This document shows positions 1 through 6,286 of a stretch of 6,286 nucleotides of DNA, piece after piece. The notes below the pieces were generated by a model. It searched no databases and was not told where the DNA came from. It saw only the letters and a program-made list of their open reading frames with translations. Numbering within the stretch: the first letter of the stretch is position 1; every line of letters starts with the position of its first letter. The position numbers and the translations under genes are program-made. Origin of the DNA: JAGTRP01 sp035655235 (GTDB taxonomy: Bacteria > Pseudomonadota > Gammaproteobacteria > Burkholderiales > Rhodocyclaceae); contig DASRUX010000199.1 of the NCBI GenBank assembly GCA_035655235.1, positions 1-6,286 of the forward strand. The letters run 5' to 3'.

Positions 1-1383
1 CAGTTGGAAACCTTCCACCGCCAGCAGGAGCGCGCCCTGCAGAACATGGTGAACAGCCTCCTGCCCATGGTGGTGGCCCAGCAACTGGGCGATATCCACG
101 ACACCCTGGACTCCCTGCGGGAGGAGAACCCGGAATGGGTCGAGGTGGTGCTGACCGACCGCAAGCAGCGGAAGCTCTACCCCCTGCCGGGCACCGCCTC
201 CCCGCCCCCCGGCCCGGACGAGGTCCGGCAGGAATACACCCTGCACATCGCCGATGATGTCGTCGGCACCCTGCAGGTGCGGATCAGCGAGGCGGCACTG
301 CTGGAGAGCCTGCGCCAGGCCCATCGGGCGCTGATCGGGGCGCTGGCCGTCGGCCTGCTGGCCTCCTTCGCCCTGCTGGCCGTGGCCCTCGACCTGGCGG
401 TACGGCGCCCGGTGCGCCGGCTGGCCAAGGCCGCCCACGCCCTCCAGGAAGGGGATTTCCAGGCGCCCCTGCCGCCCCCCGGCAAGGATGAGGTGGGCGA
501 CCTGGTCGCCTCCTTCACCGCCATGCGGGACCGAGTACGGGAAACCCAGGCCCGGCTGGAGCAGGAAGTGGCGGAGCGGCGGGAGGCCGAAGAGCACGTC
601 CGGGAACTCAACGCCGGCCTGGAGACCCGGGTGCGGGAAGAGGTGGAGCACAACCGGGAGAAGGACCACATCCTCATCCAGCAATCCCGCCTGGCGGCCA
701 TGGGCGAGATGGTGCACAACATCGCCCACCAGTGGCGCCAGCCCCTCAATGCCCTGGGCCTGGTGATCCGCAATCTCAAGGACGATTACGACTACGGCGA
801 ACTCACCCAGGAGCGCATGGACCAGGGGGTGAACGACACCCTGCGGCTCCTGCAGCGCATGTCCACCACCATCGACGACTTCCGGGAATTCTTCCGCCCC
901 GACAAGGAGAAGGCCGACTTCGACGTGGCCGACGCCGTGCGCCAGGCCCTGTTCATCATCCAGGGCGCCCTCAAGAACTACAATATCGCCGCGGACACGG
1001 ACCTGCCCCCGCAGATCGTCGCCGAGGGCTTTCCCTCCCAGTTCGCCCAGGCGGTGCTGAACATCCTCATGAATGCCAAGGAAGCCATCCAGGAGCGCCA
1101 AGTGGGCGACGGATGCATCCGCATCCGCCTCGTCCGACAGGGCGAGCGGGCGGTGGTGACCATCGAGGACAACGGGGGCGGCATCCCGGCGGAGGTGGTG
1201 CCGCGCATCTTCGACCCCTACTTCACCACCAAGGAAAAGGGCAGCGGCATCGGGCTGTACATGACCAAGATGATCATCGAGAAGAACATGGACGGCAGCG
1301 TGGCCGCCGAGAATGCCGACCGGGGCGCCCGTTTCACCCTGACCCTGCCCCTCTCCACCTTCGTGCCCAGCGCCCAGCCATGA
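1..1383 (+). CDS. Membrane sensor histidine kinase, 5' end outside the window
   Basis: Sensor kinase of a two-component system; it should autophosphorylate on His and pass the phosphate to a response regulator, probably the gene that overlaps its stop. Residues are numbered from the TTG codon at 4. The frame is open through base 1, and the visible protein starts inside a periplasmic domain (about 1-108, ending in strands such as VGTLQVRIS), so the first membrane helix must lie upstream and TTG 4 is unlikely to be the start. Next come a membrane helix (about 109-132), a HAMP linker (about 133-185, with DEVGDLVASF) and a charged coiled coil (about 180-225). The H-box is AHQWRQPLN with phosphoacceptor H242. 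The ATPase domain has the N-box (NILMNAKE, N357), G1 box (DNGGGI, D389), F-box (FDPYF) and G2 box (GSGIGL, 413-418). All catalytic motifs are intact. The HQWRQPLN type of H-box is a recognised kinase subgroup. The ligand cannot be told. Confidence 0.93.
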   Translation, partial: QLETFHRQQERALQNMVNSLLPMVVAQQLGDIHDTLDSLREENPEWVEVVLTDRKQRKLYPLPGTASPPPGPDEVRQEYTLHIADDVVGTLQVRISEAALLESLRQAHRALIGALAVGLLASFALLAVALDLAVRRPVRRLAKAAHALQEGDFQAPLPPPGKDEVGDLVASFTAMRDRVRETQARLEQEVAERREAEEHVRELNAGLETRVREEVEHNREKDHILIQQSRLAAMGEMVHNIAHQWRQPLNALGLVIRNLKDDYDYGELTQERMDQGVNDTLRLLQRMSTTIDDFREFFRPDKEKADFDVADAVRQALFIIQGALKNYNIAADTDLPPQIVAEGFPSQFAQAVLNILMNAKEAIQERQVGDGCIRIRLVRQGERAVVTIEDNGGGIPAEVVPRIFDPYFTTKEKGSGIGLYMTKMIIEKNMDGSVAAENADRGARFTLTLPLSTFVPSAQP

Positions 1384-2423
1384 CCGACGCCCCCTCCCCC
1401 AAGCCCACTGACGCGGATGCGGCCTTCCTGCGCACCCTGCGGGTGTTGTACGTGGAGGACGAGGACGAGGTACGGGAACTGCTCACCCGCTTCCTGTCCC
1501 GCCGGGTCGCCCACCTGGAGGTCGGCCGGGACGGCGAGGAAGGCCTGCTCGCCTTCATCAACGGCGAATTCGACGTGGTGGTCACGGACATCAAGATGCC
1601 CCGCCTGGACGGCCTCCAGATGGCTGAGAAGATCAAGGCCACCGGCCGCTCCACCCCCATCATCGTGGTCACCGCCTACAGCGACCGGGATTACCTGCTC
1701 CGGGCCATCGAACTGGGGGTGGACCGCTACGTCACCAAGCCCATCGACCCGGATGCCCTGGTCCGGGCCATCTACGACGCCACCCGCACCCGGGCCCAGC
1801 AGCGGGACCTGATGGCGGCACAACGCCGCATCCTGGACATCCTCCAGCAGACGGTCATGGCCCTGGGGCGCGCCATCGAGATGCGGGACCCCTACATCGA
1901 CGGCCACCAGAAACGGGTTTCCCTGCTGGCCGAGGCCATCGCACGGGAACTGGGATTGCCGGAGGAGGACGCGGAAGGCATCCGCTTCGCCGCCCTCATC
2001 CACGACATCGGCAGCATCCGCATCCCCAGCGAAATCCTGTGCAAGCCCGGCCCCCTCAAGAGCATCGAGTACGCCATCATCAAATCCCATCCCCAGGCGG
2101 GCTTCGAGCTGGTCCAGGAGGTGGATTTCCCCTGGCCCATCGCCGAGACCATCCTCCAGCACCACGAGCGCCTGGACGGTTCCGGCTACCCCCGGGGACT
2201 GAAGGGGGATGAAATCCTGCCCTCCGCCCGCATCCTCGCCGTGGCGGACGTGGCGGAGGCCATGAGCTCCCACCGCCCCTACCGCCCCGCCCTGGGCATC
2301 GCCAAGGCCCTGGAGGAACTGGAGGCCGGCAAAGGAACCCTGTTCGACCCGGCGGCCGTGGAAGCCTGCGTGCGCATCCTCGGCGCCCGGCCGGAAATCC
2401 TGGCAGCCAAACGTCCCGGCTAA
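1380..2423 (+). CDS. REC-HD-GYP response regulator (c-di-GMP phosphodiesterase type) with Ser in place of the HDxGK Lys
   Basis: A 347-residue cytoplasmic response regulator of the RpfG-like REC-HD-GYP type; the family hydrolyses cyclic-di-GMP. The REC domain (about 20-135) has acidic residues E26 and D27, phosphoacceptor D70 (VVVTD), T98 and K120 (VTKP). A helical linker (about 136-165) leads to HD-GYP (about 165-330): H176 (DGHQKR), H208-D209, H237, H261-H262 in HHERLDGSGYP, and D290 (AVAD). The metal-binding His/Asp set is therefore present, but the motif reads HDIGS, not HDIGK: S212 is encoded by AGC. This may weaken or alter activity. The start is the ATG at 1380, overlapping the kinase stop as ATGA. 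No clear Shine-Dalgarno precedes it, so translation is probably coupled to the kinase. The paralogue on the other strand begins at the matching point before the shared FLRTL motif, which supports this start. Confidence 0.93.
   Translation: MTDAPSPKPTDADAAFLRTLRVLYVEDEDEVRELLTRFLSRRVAHLEVGRDGEEGLLAFINGEFDVVVTDIKMPRLDGLQMAEKIKATGRSTPIIVVTAYSDRDYLLRAIELGVDRYVTKPIDPDALVRAIYDATRTRAQQRDLMAAQRRILDILQQTVMALGRAIEMRDPYIDGHQKRVSLLAEAIARELGLPEEDAEGIRFAALIHDIGSIRIPSEILCKPGPLKSIEYAIIKSHPQAGFELVQEVDFPWPIAETILQHHERLDGSGYPRGLKGDEILPSARILAVADVAEAMSSHRPYRPALGIAKALEELEAGKGTLFDPAAVEACVRILGARPEILAAKRPG
2127..2208 (+). repeat. Inverted repeat arm A, inside the first HD-GYP domain
   Basis: This 82-base stretch covers the codons from FPWPIA through HHERLDGSGYPRGLKG of the first regulator. 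Its reverse complement recurs at 2641-2722 in the convergent paralogue, with 8 mismatches by direct comparison (about 90% identity). Both arms are coding, so the repeat arises from paralogy, but silent sites are far more conserved here than in flanking sequence. Confidence 0.85.
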
Positions 2424-2434
2424 GCCCGGCCCCG

Positions 2435-3451
2435 TCAGTGGGCCAGGAAGCGATCCGGGTCCTTTTCCAGCAGCGCCAGGCAGGCATCCACCACGGCGGG
2501 ATCGTAGCGGCTGCCGCGATAGGCGCGGATTTCGTCCATGGCGGACTGGGGCCCGACCGCCGGGCGATAGGGACGGTCCGAACTCATCGCCTCCACCACG
2601 TCGGCCACGGCGATGATCCGGGCGGCGAGGGAAATCTCCTCCCCCTTCAGGCCCCGGGGATAGCCGGAACCGTCCAGACGCTCGTGGTGCTGGGCGATCA
2701 TGTCGGCGATGGGCCAGGGGAAGGAGACATCCCCCAGGATTTCGATGCCGGCTTCCACATGGGCCTTGATCAGGTCGAACTCCGGCTCGCTGAGGCGGCG
2801 GGGCATGCTGAGGAATTCGGACGGCACCTGGATCTTGCCGATGTCGTGGATGGCCGCCCCGACGCGGATGCCGGTCACCTCCGCCGGGGGCAGCCCCATG
2901 GCCTCGGCAATGGCCCCGGCCAGGCTGGACACCCGCTTCTGGTGGCCGTCCGTGTAGGGATCGCGGCTTTCGATGGCCCGCGCCAGCACCGCCACCACCT
3001 GGTTGAGGGCTTCGGCCACCGCTTCCCGGGTCTGGACGATTTCCCGCTGCTGGAGGTGAATCTTGGCGCTGCCCTGGACGGCGGAAAGAAGCTGGCCGGG
3101 GTCCACCGGCTTGGTGATGTAGCGGTCCACGCCGATGTCGATGGCCCGCAGGAAGTAATCCTGCTCGTTGTAGGCGGTGATGACGATGACCGGCGTCTCC
3201 CGCTCCATGGCCTTGATCTCCGCCGCCATGGTGAGCCCATCCATCACCGGCATGCGCACGTCGGTGATCACGATGTCGTGGTGCCCGACCCGGAAGAGCT
3301 CGAGGCCCTCCTTGCCGTTGGCCGCCACATCCACCTTGCCGAAGCGGCGGGTGAGAAAGCGGGAAAGCAGCTCCCGGACTTCATCCTCGTCCTCGACATA
3401 GAGCACGGACAAGGTCCGCAGGAAATCGGTATCGGGCTGTTCGTTGGGCAT
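2435..3451 (-). CDS. REC-HD-GYP response regulator (c-di-GMP phosphodiesterase type), complete motif set
   Basis: A 338-residue paralogue of the regulator at 1380-2423. REC (about 13-130) has E20, D21, phosphoacceptor D64 (VITD), T92 and K114 (ITKP). HD-GYP (about 158-325) has H170 (DGHQKR), H202-D203 with the usual K206 (IHDIGKI), H231, H255-H256 in HHERLDGSGYP, and D284. All expected metal and substrate motifs are present, so an active c-di-GMP phosphodiesterase switched by phosphorylation is the best guess; the product (pGpG or GMP) cannot be told. I chose the ATG at 3451 because it precedes the FLRTL.VLYVEDEDEVRELL block by about the same short leader as in the paralogue. The frame continues open to about 3595, but that part is Arg/Pro/Gly-rich and looks non-coding. 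No good Shine-Dalgarno lies before 3451. The gene is divergent from the kinase at 3610 and convergent with its paralogue. Confidence 0.93.
   Translation of the reverse strand: MPNEQPDTDFLRTLSVLYVEDEDEVRELLSRFLTRRFGKVDVAANGKEGLELFRVGHHDIVITDVRMPVMDGLTMAAEIKAMERETPVIVITAYNEQDYFLRAIDIGVDRYITKPVDPGQLLSAVQGSAKIHLQQREIVQTREAVAEALNQVVAVLARAIESRDPYTDGHQKRVSSLAGAIAEAMGLPPAEVTGIRVGAAIHDIGKIQVPSEFLSMPRRLSEPEFDLIKAHVEAGIEILGDVSFPWPIADMIAQHHERLDGSGYPRGLKGEEISLAARIIAVADVVEAMSSDRPYRPAVGPQSAMDEIRAYRGSRYDPAVVDACLALLEKDPDRFLAH
2641..2722 (-). repeat. Inverted repeat arm B, inside the second HD-GYP domain
   Basis: Partner of the arm at 2127-2208, in inverted orientation with 432 bases between the arms. It encodes the same HD-GYP signature block of the minus-strand regulator. 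Five of the eight mismatches fall in the short variable stretch after FPWPIA; the other three are silent. Confidence 0.85.
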
Positions 3452-3609
3452 GGCGGCTTGGGCAGGCAGGTTGGGCGTGGGACGGAATCCCCTCGTCCTG
3501 ATTCTACTCCCAAGGCGCCCCCGGGATTTCGCCGGCGGGTGGCCGGTCAAACAAGCTCGACGCAGTTCCCGGCCCCGCAACCCCGCCCCAGGCAATCCTG
3601 AACAGTCCC
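3452..3609. promoter_or_regulatory. Divergent intergenic region with weak promoter-like and palindromic elements
   Basis: These 158 bases separate the starts of the regulator at 3451 (-) and the kinase at 3610 (+), so they must hold the promoters of both unless transcription enters from elsewhere. On the minus strand a TAGAAT (complement of 3501-3506, five of six matches to the sigma-70 -10 box) would give a leader of roughly 40 bases, but no good -35 box lies at 16-18 bases from it. Bases 3531-3547 form an inverted repeat, GCCGGC-gggtg-GCCGGT, which could be an operator or a hairpin. I find no convincing promoter on the plus strand and no clear sigma-54 site. The assignment rests mainly on position. 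Confidence 0.3.
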
Positions 3610-5841
3610 TTGACCCGAGAGTCGAATCCCGCGCCCCGCTGGTCCGTGCGGACGCTGCTGGCCTGGCTGGTGCTGGCCTGCCTGCTTCCCGGCATCATCG
3701 GCGCCACCACGCTCTTCATCCACGAGTACCGGGAGGGCCGCAGCCAGCTCAAGAAGGACACCATCCAGACGGTCCGGGCCCTGGCGCAGGCGGTGGACAA
3801 CCAGATTCTGAGGGTCCAGGCCCTGGCCGTGGGGCTGGCCGCTTCCGACGCCCTCGCCACCGGCGATTTCGGCCGCTTCCACGAACAGGCCCGCCGCACC
3901 TTGGCCCATGCCCGGCTGGGCGCTTCCGTGTCCCTGGCGGACAGCCAAGGGCGGCAGATCGCGAATACGGGCGAGAATTTCGGCGCCAGCCTTCCTTTCC
4001 ACGGCAGCCCGGAACTGGTGCGCCGCGTATTCGACACCGGCGAGGCCGCCGTCTCCGACGTCTACCAGAGCCGGGTGCTTCACCGTCCCCTGGTGGCGGT
4101 GGCCGTACCGGTCATGCAGGACAACGGGGTCCGTTACGCCTTGACCGTCACCATCCTGCCGGAAACCCTCGACGACATCCTGGGCGCCCAGGGCCTGCCC
4201 CCCGGCTGGGTGGCCACGGTATTCGACAGCGCCGGCACCATCGCCGCCCGCAGCCGCGCCTCGGACGAATACGTCGGCCAGAAGCCCGCCCCCGGCTATT
4301 ACCGGCATCTGATGGAAGCCGACGAAGGCACCTTCGAGGCGGTCATGAAGGACCGCGTCCCTGTCCTGGCCGCCTTCACCCGCTCCGCCGTCACCCACTG
4401 GCGGCTGGCCATCGGTATCCCCCAGGAAAGCCTTGCCAGCCGCTTCAATCGCCGGCTGTCGGTACTGGCCGCGGGCATTGCCGCCCTCTTCGCCGTGGGC
4501 CTGGGGCTGGCCTGGCTGGTGGGCGGACGCATCGCCCGCTCCTTCAGTGCCCTGGTGCCGCCCGCCATGGCCCTGGGGGCCGGAAAGCGGGTAGCGGTCC
4601 CTTCCCAGTCGGTCAAGGAAGCCGCCGAGGTGGCCCGGGCGATGGAGGAAGCGGCCCGGCTCCTGGAGAAGCGGAGCGCCACCCTGCGGGAAAGCGAATA
4701 CCGGCTGGCCATGGCCCTGAAGGCAGCGAACACCGCCGCCTGGGAAATGGATGTCGCCACCCAGGCCCTGCACCCGGCGGACGATCTGCTGTTCACCATG
4801 CTCGGCTACGCCCCGGGGGAGCTGGCCACCGCCGGCGACTGGCTGGCCCGGGTCCATGGGGACGACAGGGCCAAAGTGGCCCAGCAGATCGACGAGGTGA
4901 TCGCCGGCCGCCGGGAAAGCTATCGGAGCGAACTGCGCCTGCTGGCCGCGGACGGCAGCTGGCGCTGGATTCTTTCCCAGGCCGTCGCCCCCGAGCGGGA
5001 CGCCGATGGACGGGCCCTGCGCCTGGTCGGCACCCATACGGACATCACGGAGCGCAAGGAGGCGGAGGCCGAAATCCGCCGCCTCAATACCGAGCTGGAA
5101 GAGCGGGTCCAGCAGCGCACCGTCCAGTTGAAGCAGTCCAACGAGGCCCTGATGCTGAGCAACATGGAACTCCAGCGTTTCGCTCACGCTACCGCCCACG
5201 ACTTGCAGACGCCGCTGCGGTCCATCGTCGGCTTCAGCCAGCTCCTGCGGCAGGAACTCAAGCCCCGCCTGGACGAACGGACCGACGAGTGGCTGGAACT
5301 GGTGATCGATAACACCCGGCGCCTGCAGACCCTGATCCAGGAGTTGCTTGACTATTCCCGGCTGGATGCCCAGGCCCGGCCCTTCGAGCCCGTGGACCTG
5401 GGGGAGATTCTCGGCCAGGTGGCCGCCACCCTCGCCCCGGCCATCGGCGACAGCGGCGCCGAGGTAGAGGGCGGCCCGCTGCCGACGGTGATGGCGGACC
5501 GGGGCCAGATGGTGTTGCTCCTCCAGAACCTGGTGGAGAACGGCATCAAGTACAACCGGTCCCGCCCGCCCCGGGTGACGGTTTCGGCCGAACGGCAGGA
5601 TGGGGAGTGGGTGATCGCCGTGGCCGACAACGGCATCGGCATCGACCCCAAGTACCACGAGCGCATTTTCGAGATATTCCGCCGCCTCCATTCCCACCAG
5701 CAGATCCCGGGCACCGGCATCGGCCTGGCCATCTGCCAGCGCATCGTCGAGCGCCACGGCGGCCGGCTGTGGGTGGAATCCCGGCCGGGGGAGGGCAGCG
5801 TGTTCCGCTTCTCCCTGCCGGTCGGCGACCAGGCTCAGTGA
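3610..5841 (+). CDS. Transmembrane Cache-PAS sensor histidine kinase
   Basis: A complete 743-residue sensor kinase. Domains in order: membrane helix 1 (about 14-37); a periplasmic sensor (about 40-275) resembling double Cache domains, with VSDVYQSRVLHRPLVAVAVP and a VFDSAGTIAARS stretch typical of the membrane-distal/proximal Cache folds; membrane helix 2 (about 283-306); a poorly conserved HAMP-like linker (about 307-355); a PAS domain with PAC tail (about 360-484, with DGSWRWI and THTDITERK); a coiled coil (about 484-520); HisKA with phosphoacceptor H530 (AHDLQTPLRS); and the ATPase domain with N644 (NLVENGIKYN), G1 DNGIGI (D673) and G2 GTGIGL (701-706). There is no receiver domain, so it needs a separate regulator; the divergent REC-HD-GYP gene is the nearest candidate. 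TTG 3610 is the only usual start after the in-frame stop at 3499 that leaves helix 1 whole; a GTG at 3646 is an alternative that shortens the N-tail. Neither has a convincing Shine-Dalgarno. Confidence 0.92.
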   Translation: MTRESNPAPRWSVRTLLAWLVLACLLPGIIGATTLFIHEYREGRSQLKKDTIQTVRALAQAVDNQILRVQALAVGLAASDALATGDFGRFHEQARRTLAHARLGASVSLADSQGRQIANTGENFGASLPFHGSPELVRRVFDTGEAAVSDVYQSRVLHRPLVAVAVPVMQDNGVRYALTVTILPETLDDILGAQGLPPGWVATVFDSAGTIAARSRASDEYVGQKPAPGYYRHLMEADEGTFEAVMKDRVPVLAAFTRSAVTHWRLAIGIPQESLASRFNRRLSVLAAGIAALFAVGLGLAWLVGGRIARSFSALVPPAMALGAGKRVAVPSQSVKEAAEVARAMEEAARLLEKRSATLRESEYRLAMALKAANTAAWEMDVATQALHPADDLLFTMLGYAPGELATAGDWLARVHGDDRAKVAQQIDEVIAGRRESYRSELRLLAADGSWRWILSQAVAPERDADGRALRLVGTHTDITERKEAEAEIRRLNTELEERVQQRTVQLKQSNEALMLSNMELQRFAHATAHDLQTPLRSIVGFSQLLRQELKPRLDERTDEWLELVIDNTRRLQTLIQELLDYSRLDAQARPFEPVDLGEILGQVAATLAPAIGDSGAEVEGGPLPTVMADRGQMVLLLQNLVENGIKYNRSRPPRVTVSAERQDGEWVIAVADNGIGIDPKYHERIFEIFRRLHSHQQIPGTGIGLAICQRIVERHGGRLWVESRPGEGSVFRFSLPVGDQAQ

Positions 5842-6286
5842 CGAATACTTTCCCGCTGCCGGTAGCGGCGGAACTGGGTGGCGATCTCCGGGCTCATGTC
5901 CTCCAGCTTCACCTTCACGTCCTCGATGCCGGCCAGCATGGATAGTCCGCCGGCATCGACGGAGGTGCAGTCCTGCAGGGACACCCGCCGGAACCCCTGG
6001 GCGATGCCTTGCTGCAGGTCGTCGCAGAGGGCCGCGGACACATGCCCGCCCAGCCGGATCACGTCGTCGGCGATATTGACGCAGCCGGCCACGCCCCGGG
6101 CGATGAGTTGGGCGATGACCGCGTAGCTCTTGTGGATATTGTCCGCCACATGGAAGTCGTCCCACTTGAAGCCGATCCACAGGTCGCCCTTGTTGGGGCG
6201 GACATAGCGGATTTCCCCGAAGCCGGCGATCTCGTCGGCCTCGTGGATCACCTCCCCGAAGTCGAAGCCCCCCGCCGGGGAAGTGA
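5835..6286 (-). CDS. Unrecognised protein, C-terminal part, 5' end outside the window
   Basis: About 150 residues are visible, and the frame remains open to the right edge. A GTG at 6251 could in principle start it, but the purine-rich GGGGAG abuts that codon with no spacer and the preceding residues (including GGFDFGE) read like coding sequence, so it probably begins outside. I do not recognise the family. What can be seen: a polar N-terminal part with GDLWIGFKWDDFH, a predicted helix with HKSYAVIAQLIARG, then VNIADDVIRLGG, a helix, and a strand-turn-helix SLQDCTSVDAGGLSMLAG, followed by a charged C-terminus. The last segment loosely resembles the strand then S/D-x-x-G-L turn of STAS domains, but this is pattern resemblance only. 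There is no membrane segment or signal peptide in the visible part. Its stop (complement of 5835-5837) lies inside the last codons of the convergent kinase, a 7-base overlap. Coding is supported by the sensible residue composition and by the close fit of its end to the kinase end. Confidence 0.7.
   Translation of the reverse strand, partial: TSPAGGFDFGEVIHEADEIAGFGEIRYVRPNKGDLWIGFKWDDFHVADNIHKSYAVIAQLIARGVAGCVNIADDVIRLGGHVSAALCDDLQQGIAQGFRRVSLQDCTSVDAGGLSMLAGIEDVKVKLEDMSPEIATQFRRYRQRESIRH

Noticed and set aside
2428..2444. A 5-bp GC hairpin (GGCCC / GGGCC) between the two convergent regulator genes, as a bidirectional terminator
   Set aside because: The stem is short and there is no T-tract on either side, and it overlaps the stop of the minus-strand gene. 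Short GC palindromes are expected by chance at this base composition.
3452..3595. An N-terminal extension of about 48 residues on the minus-strand regulator
   Set aside because: The extension is Arg/Gly/Pro-rich with no resemblance to REC N-termini, and the paralogue starts at the position equivalent to ATG 3451.
3557..3599. A sigma-54 promoter-like TGGGGCGGGGTTGCGG stretch on the minus strand
   Set aside because: The spacing between the GG and GC elements is one base short of the consensus, and the match falls in a G-run where chance hits are likely.
2438..3601. A 387-codon plus-strand frame opposite the second regulator
   Set aside because: It is His/Gly/Asp-rich antisense of the REC-HD-GYP gene, which has all family motifs on the other strand. 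The 351-codon minus frame at 1218-2273 is the same kind of artefact over the first regulator.
3444..5312. A 622-codon plus-strand frame overlapping the second kinase in another phase
   Set aside because: Translation is Arg/Pro/Gly-rich low-complexity sequence, and the overlapping frame carries the true kinase domains.
3547..6180. A very long open frame (877 codons) on the minus strand, antisense to the second kinase
   Set aside because: It is a shadow frame: the plus strand encodes a full kinase with all motifs, and the antisense translation is Gly/Gln/Pro/Ala-rich with no recognisable domain. Long antisense open frames are usual in very GC-rich coding DNA.
6244..6255. A 12-base match to the 3' end of 16S rRNA (TGGATCACCTCC), read on the minus strand as a near-perfect Shine-Dalgarno
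   Set aside because: Upstream sequence is not 16S-like, and on the minus strand no start codon follows at the right distance. It lies inside an apparently coding frame and is probably chance.

Overview
The window is a very GC-rich bacterial segment, densely coded, with strong G/C preference at third codon positions. Protein families and codon bias fit a high-GC proteobacterium, most likely a betaproteobacterium such as a Rhodocyclales member. That placement is inference, because no rRNA or other taxonomic marker is present.

Layout: (1) 1-1383 (+), the 3' part of a membrane sensor histidine kinase, cut by the left edge. (2) 1380-2423 (+), a REC-HD-GYP response regulator whose ATG overlaps the kinase stop (ATGA). 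(3) 2435-3451 (-), a second REC-HD-GYP regulator, paralogous to the first and convergent with it across an 11-base gap. (4) 3452-3609, a 158-base divergent intergenic region. (5) 3610-5841 (+), a complete second kinase with two membrane segments, a periplasmic Cache-like sensor, PAS, HisKA and HATPase domains. (6) 5835-6286 (-), the C-terminal part of an unrecognised protein, cut by the right edge, whose stop overlaps the end of the second kinase.

Together this is a signalling island built from two kinases and two c-di-GMP phosphodiesterase-type response regulators in near-mirror order. The expected logic is that periplasmic signals drive kinase autophosphorylation and phosphotransfer to REC, and the HD-GYP output then lowers cyclic-di-GMP. 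Pairing of kinases with regulators is inferred from position only.

Three points stand out. The first regulator carries Ser where HD-GYP enzymes normally have the Lys of HDxGK, while its paralogue keeps Lys. The two regulator genes share an 82-base inverted segment that is much more alike at silent sites than its flanks, which suggests local gene conversion. The presumed partner-recognition helices of the two REC domains are almost the same, which predicts shared or cross-talking input. I see no mobile element, CRISPR array, tRNA or rRNA, and no wholly new system: the families of all genes but the last are known.
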